From Pseudomonas purpurea (GTDB lineage Bacteria; Pseudomonadota; Gammaproteobacteria; Pseudomonadales; Pseudomonadaceae): a stretch of DNA of 64,000 nucleotides. A program made the translations under genes and the position numbers. Of this stretch, positions 63,948 to 64,000 are shown in pieces. The notes under the pieces were generated by a model, which did not search any database, was not told the DNA's origin, and worked only from the letters and a program-made list of their open reading frames with translations. The stretch is from assembly GCF_039908635.1 (NCBI RefSeq), contig NZ_CP150918.1, forward strand, positions 4,046,001 to 4,110,000, read 5' to 3'. Within the stretch, counting starts at the first letter, position 1; the number at the start of each line of letters is the position of its first letter.

Positions 63948-64000
63948 TTGGACCGAGTTGAATTCAAGCTCTTGTCTTTATGTTTTGCGGAGTTTTTGCC

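Overview
The window looks like a chromosomal segment of a Pseudomonas of the fluorescens group. The gene content and order are typical of that genus: the fumC end, mnmC, speE, mtnCDB-aroC-prmB-folE, the hiuH/puuE/uraD/alc/allA/puuD purine block, lpxL-minCDE-rluA-apeB, several Pseudomonas-only small proteins and a third CsrA paralogue. The DNA is GC-rich, and the gaps carry many paired REP elements of the kind common in fluorescent pseudomonads. This assignment comes from recall of the families and of genus synteny; no search was run.

Layout. 1-8 kb: C-terminal part of fumarase C, a DMT exporter, a polyphosphate:AMP phosphotransferase, mnmC, a CsrA paralogue, a frameshifted ynfA and an SDR. 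8-16 kb: an LtaS-like sulfatase-fold membrane enzyme, spermidine synthase, ogt, small membrane and ankyrin proteins, and an acyl-CoA synthetase. 16-27.4 kb: a DUF3509 gene behind a sigma-54-like promoter, a solo LuxR-type HTH protein, methionine salvage (mtnC, mtnD, mtnB), MFS, aroC, a hydrolase, prmB, an isochorismatase-fold protein, an Smr protein, folE and a glutaredoxin. 27.5-36.8 kb: purine/urate catabolism, from nucleobase permeases through urate hydroxylase PuuD, HIU hydrolase, OHCU decarboxylase, allantoinase, allantoicase and ureidoglycolate lyase. Three copies of a TTGTATACAA-like palindrome lie in its promoter regions.

The accessory core is 36.6-47.3 kb. A unit made of the permease 3' end, tsx and a TccC-like RHS toxin gene is present twice in inverted orientation around a pirin gene. 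The first RHS protein ends in a domain that reproduces the catalytic residues and spacing of large clostridial glucosyltransferases (TcdA/TcdB type). The second ends in an AT-richer tail that I do not recognise. A third RHS gene of about 1,660 codons (56.5-61.5 kb) has a glycine-rich hydrophobic tail. All three RHS genes have a CTGTCA-N4-TGACAG-like dyad upstream, which suggests a shared regulator.

47.3-56.4 kb is housekeeping: patatin phospholipase, lipid A acyltransferase, minCDE, rluA, apeB and an MscS-type channel. 61.7-64 kb holds a GntR/UTRA regulator divergent from an ABC substrate-binding protein, with operator-like sites between them.

Five genes (ynfA, the AzgA-type permease, tsx2, tsx3 and the second RHS gene) carry frameshifts in short G or C runs. 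These are either real inactivations or consensus errors and should be checked against reads. No tRNA, rRNA, CRISPR array or insertion sequence was recognised.
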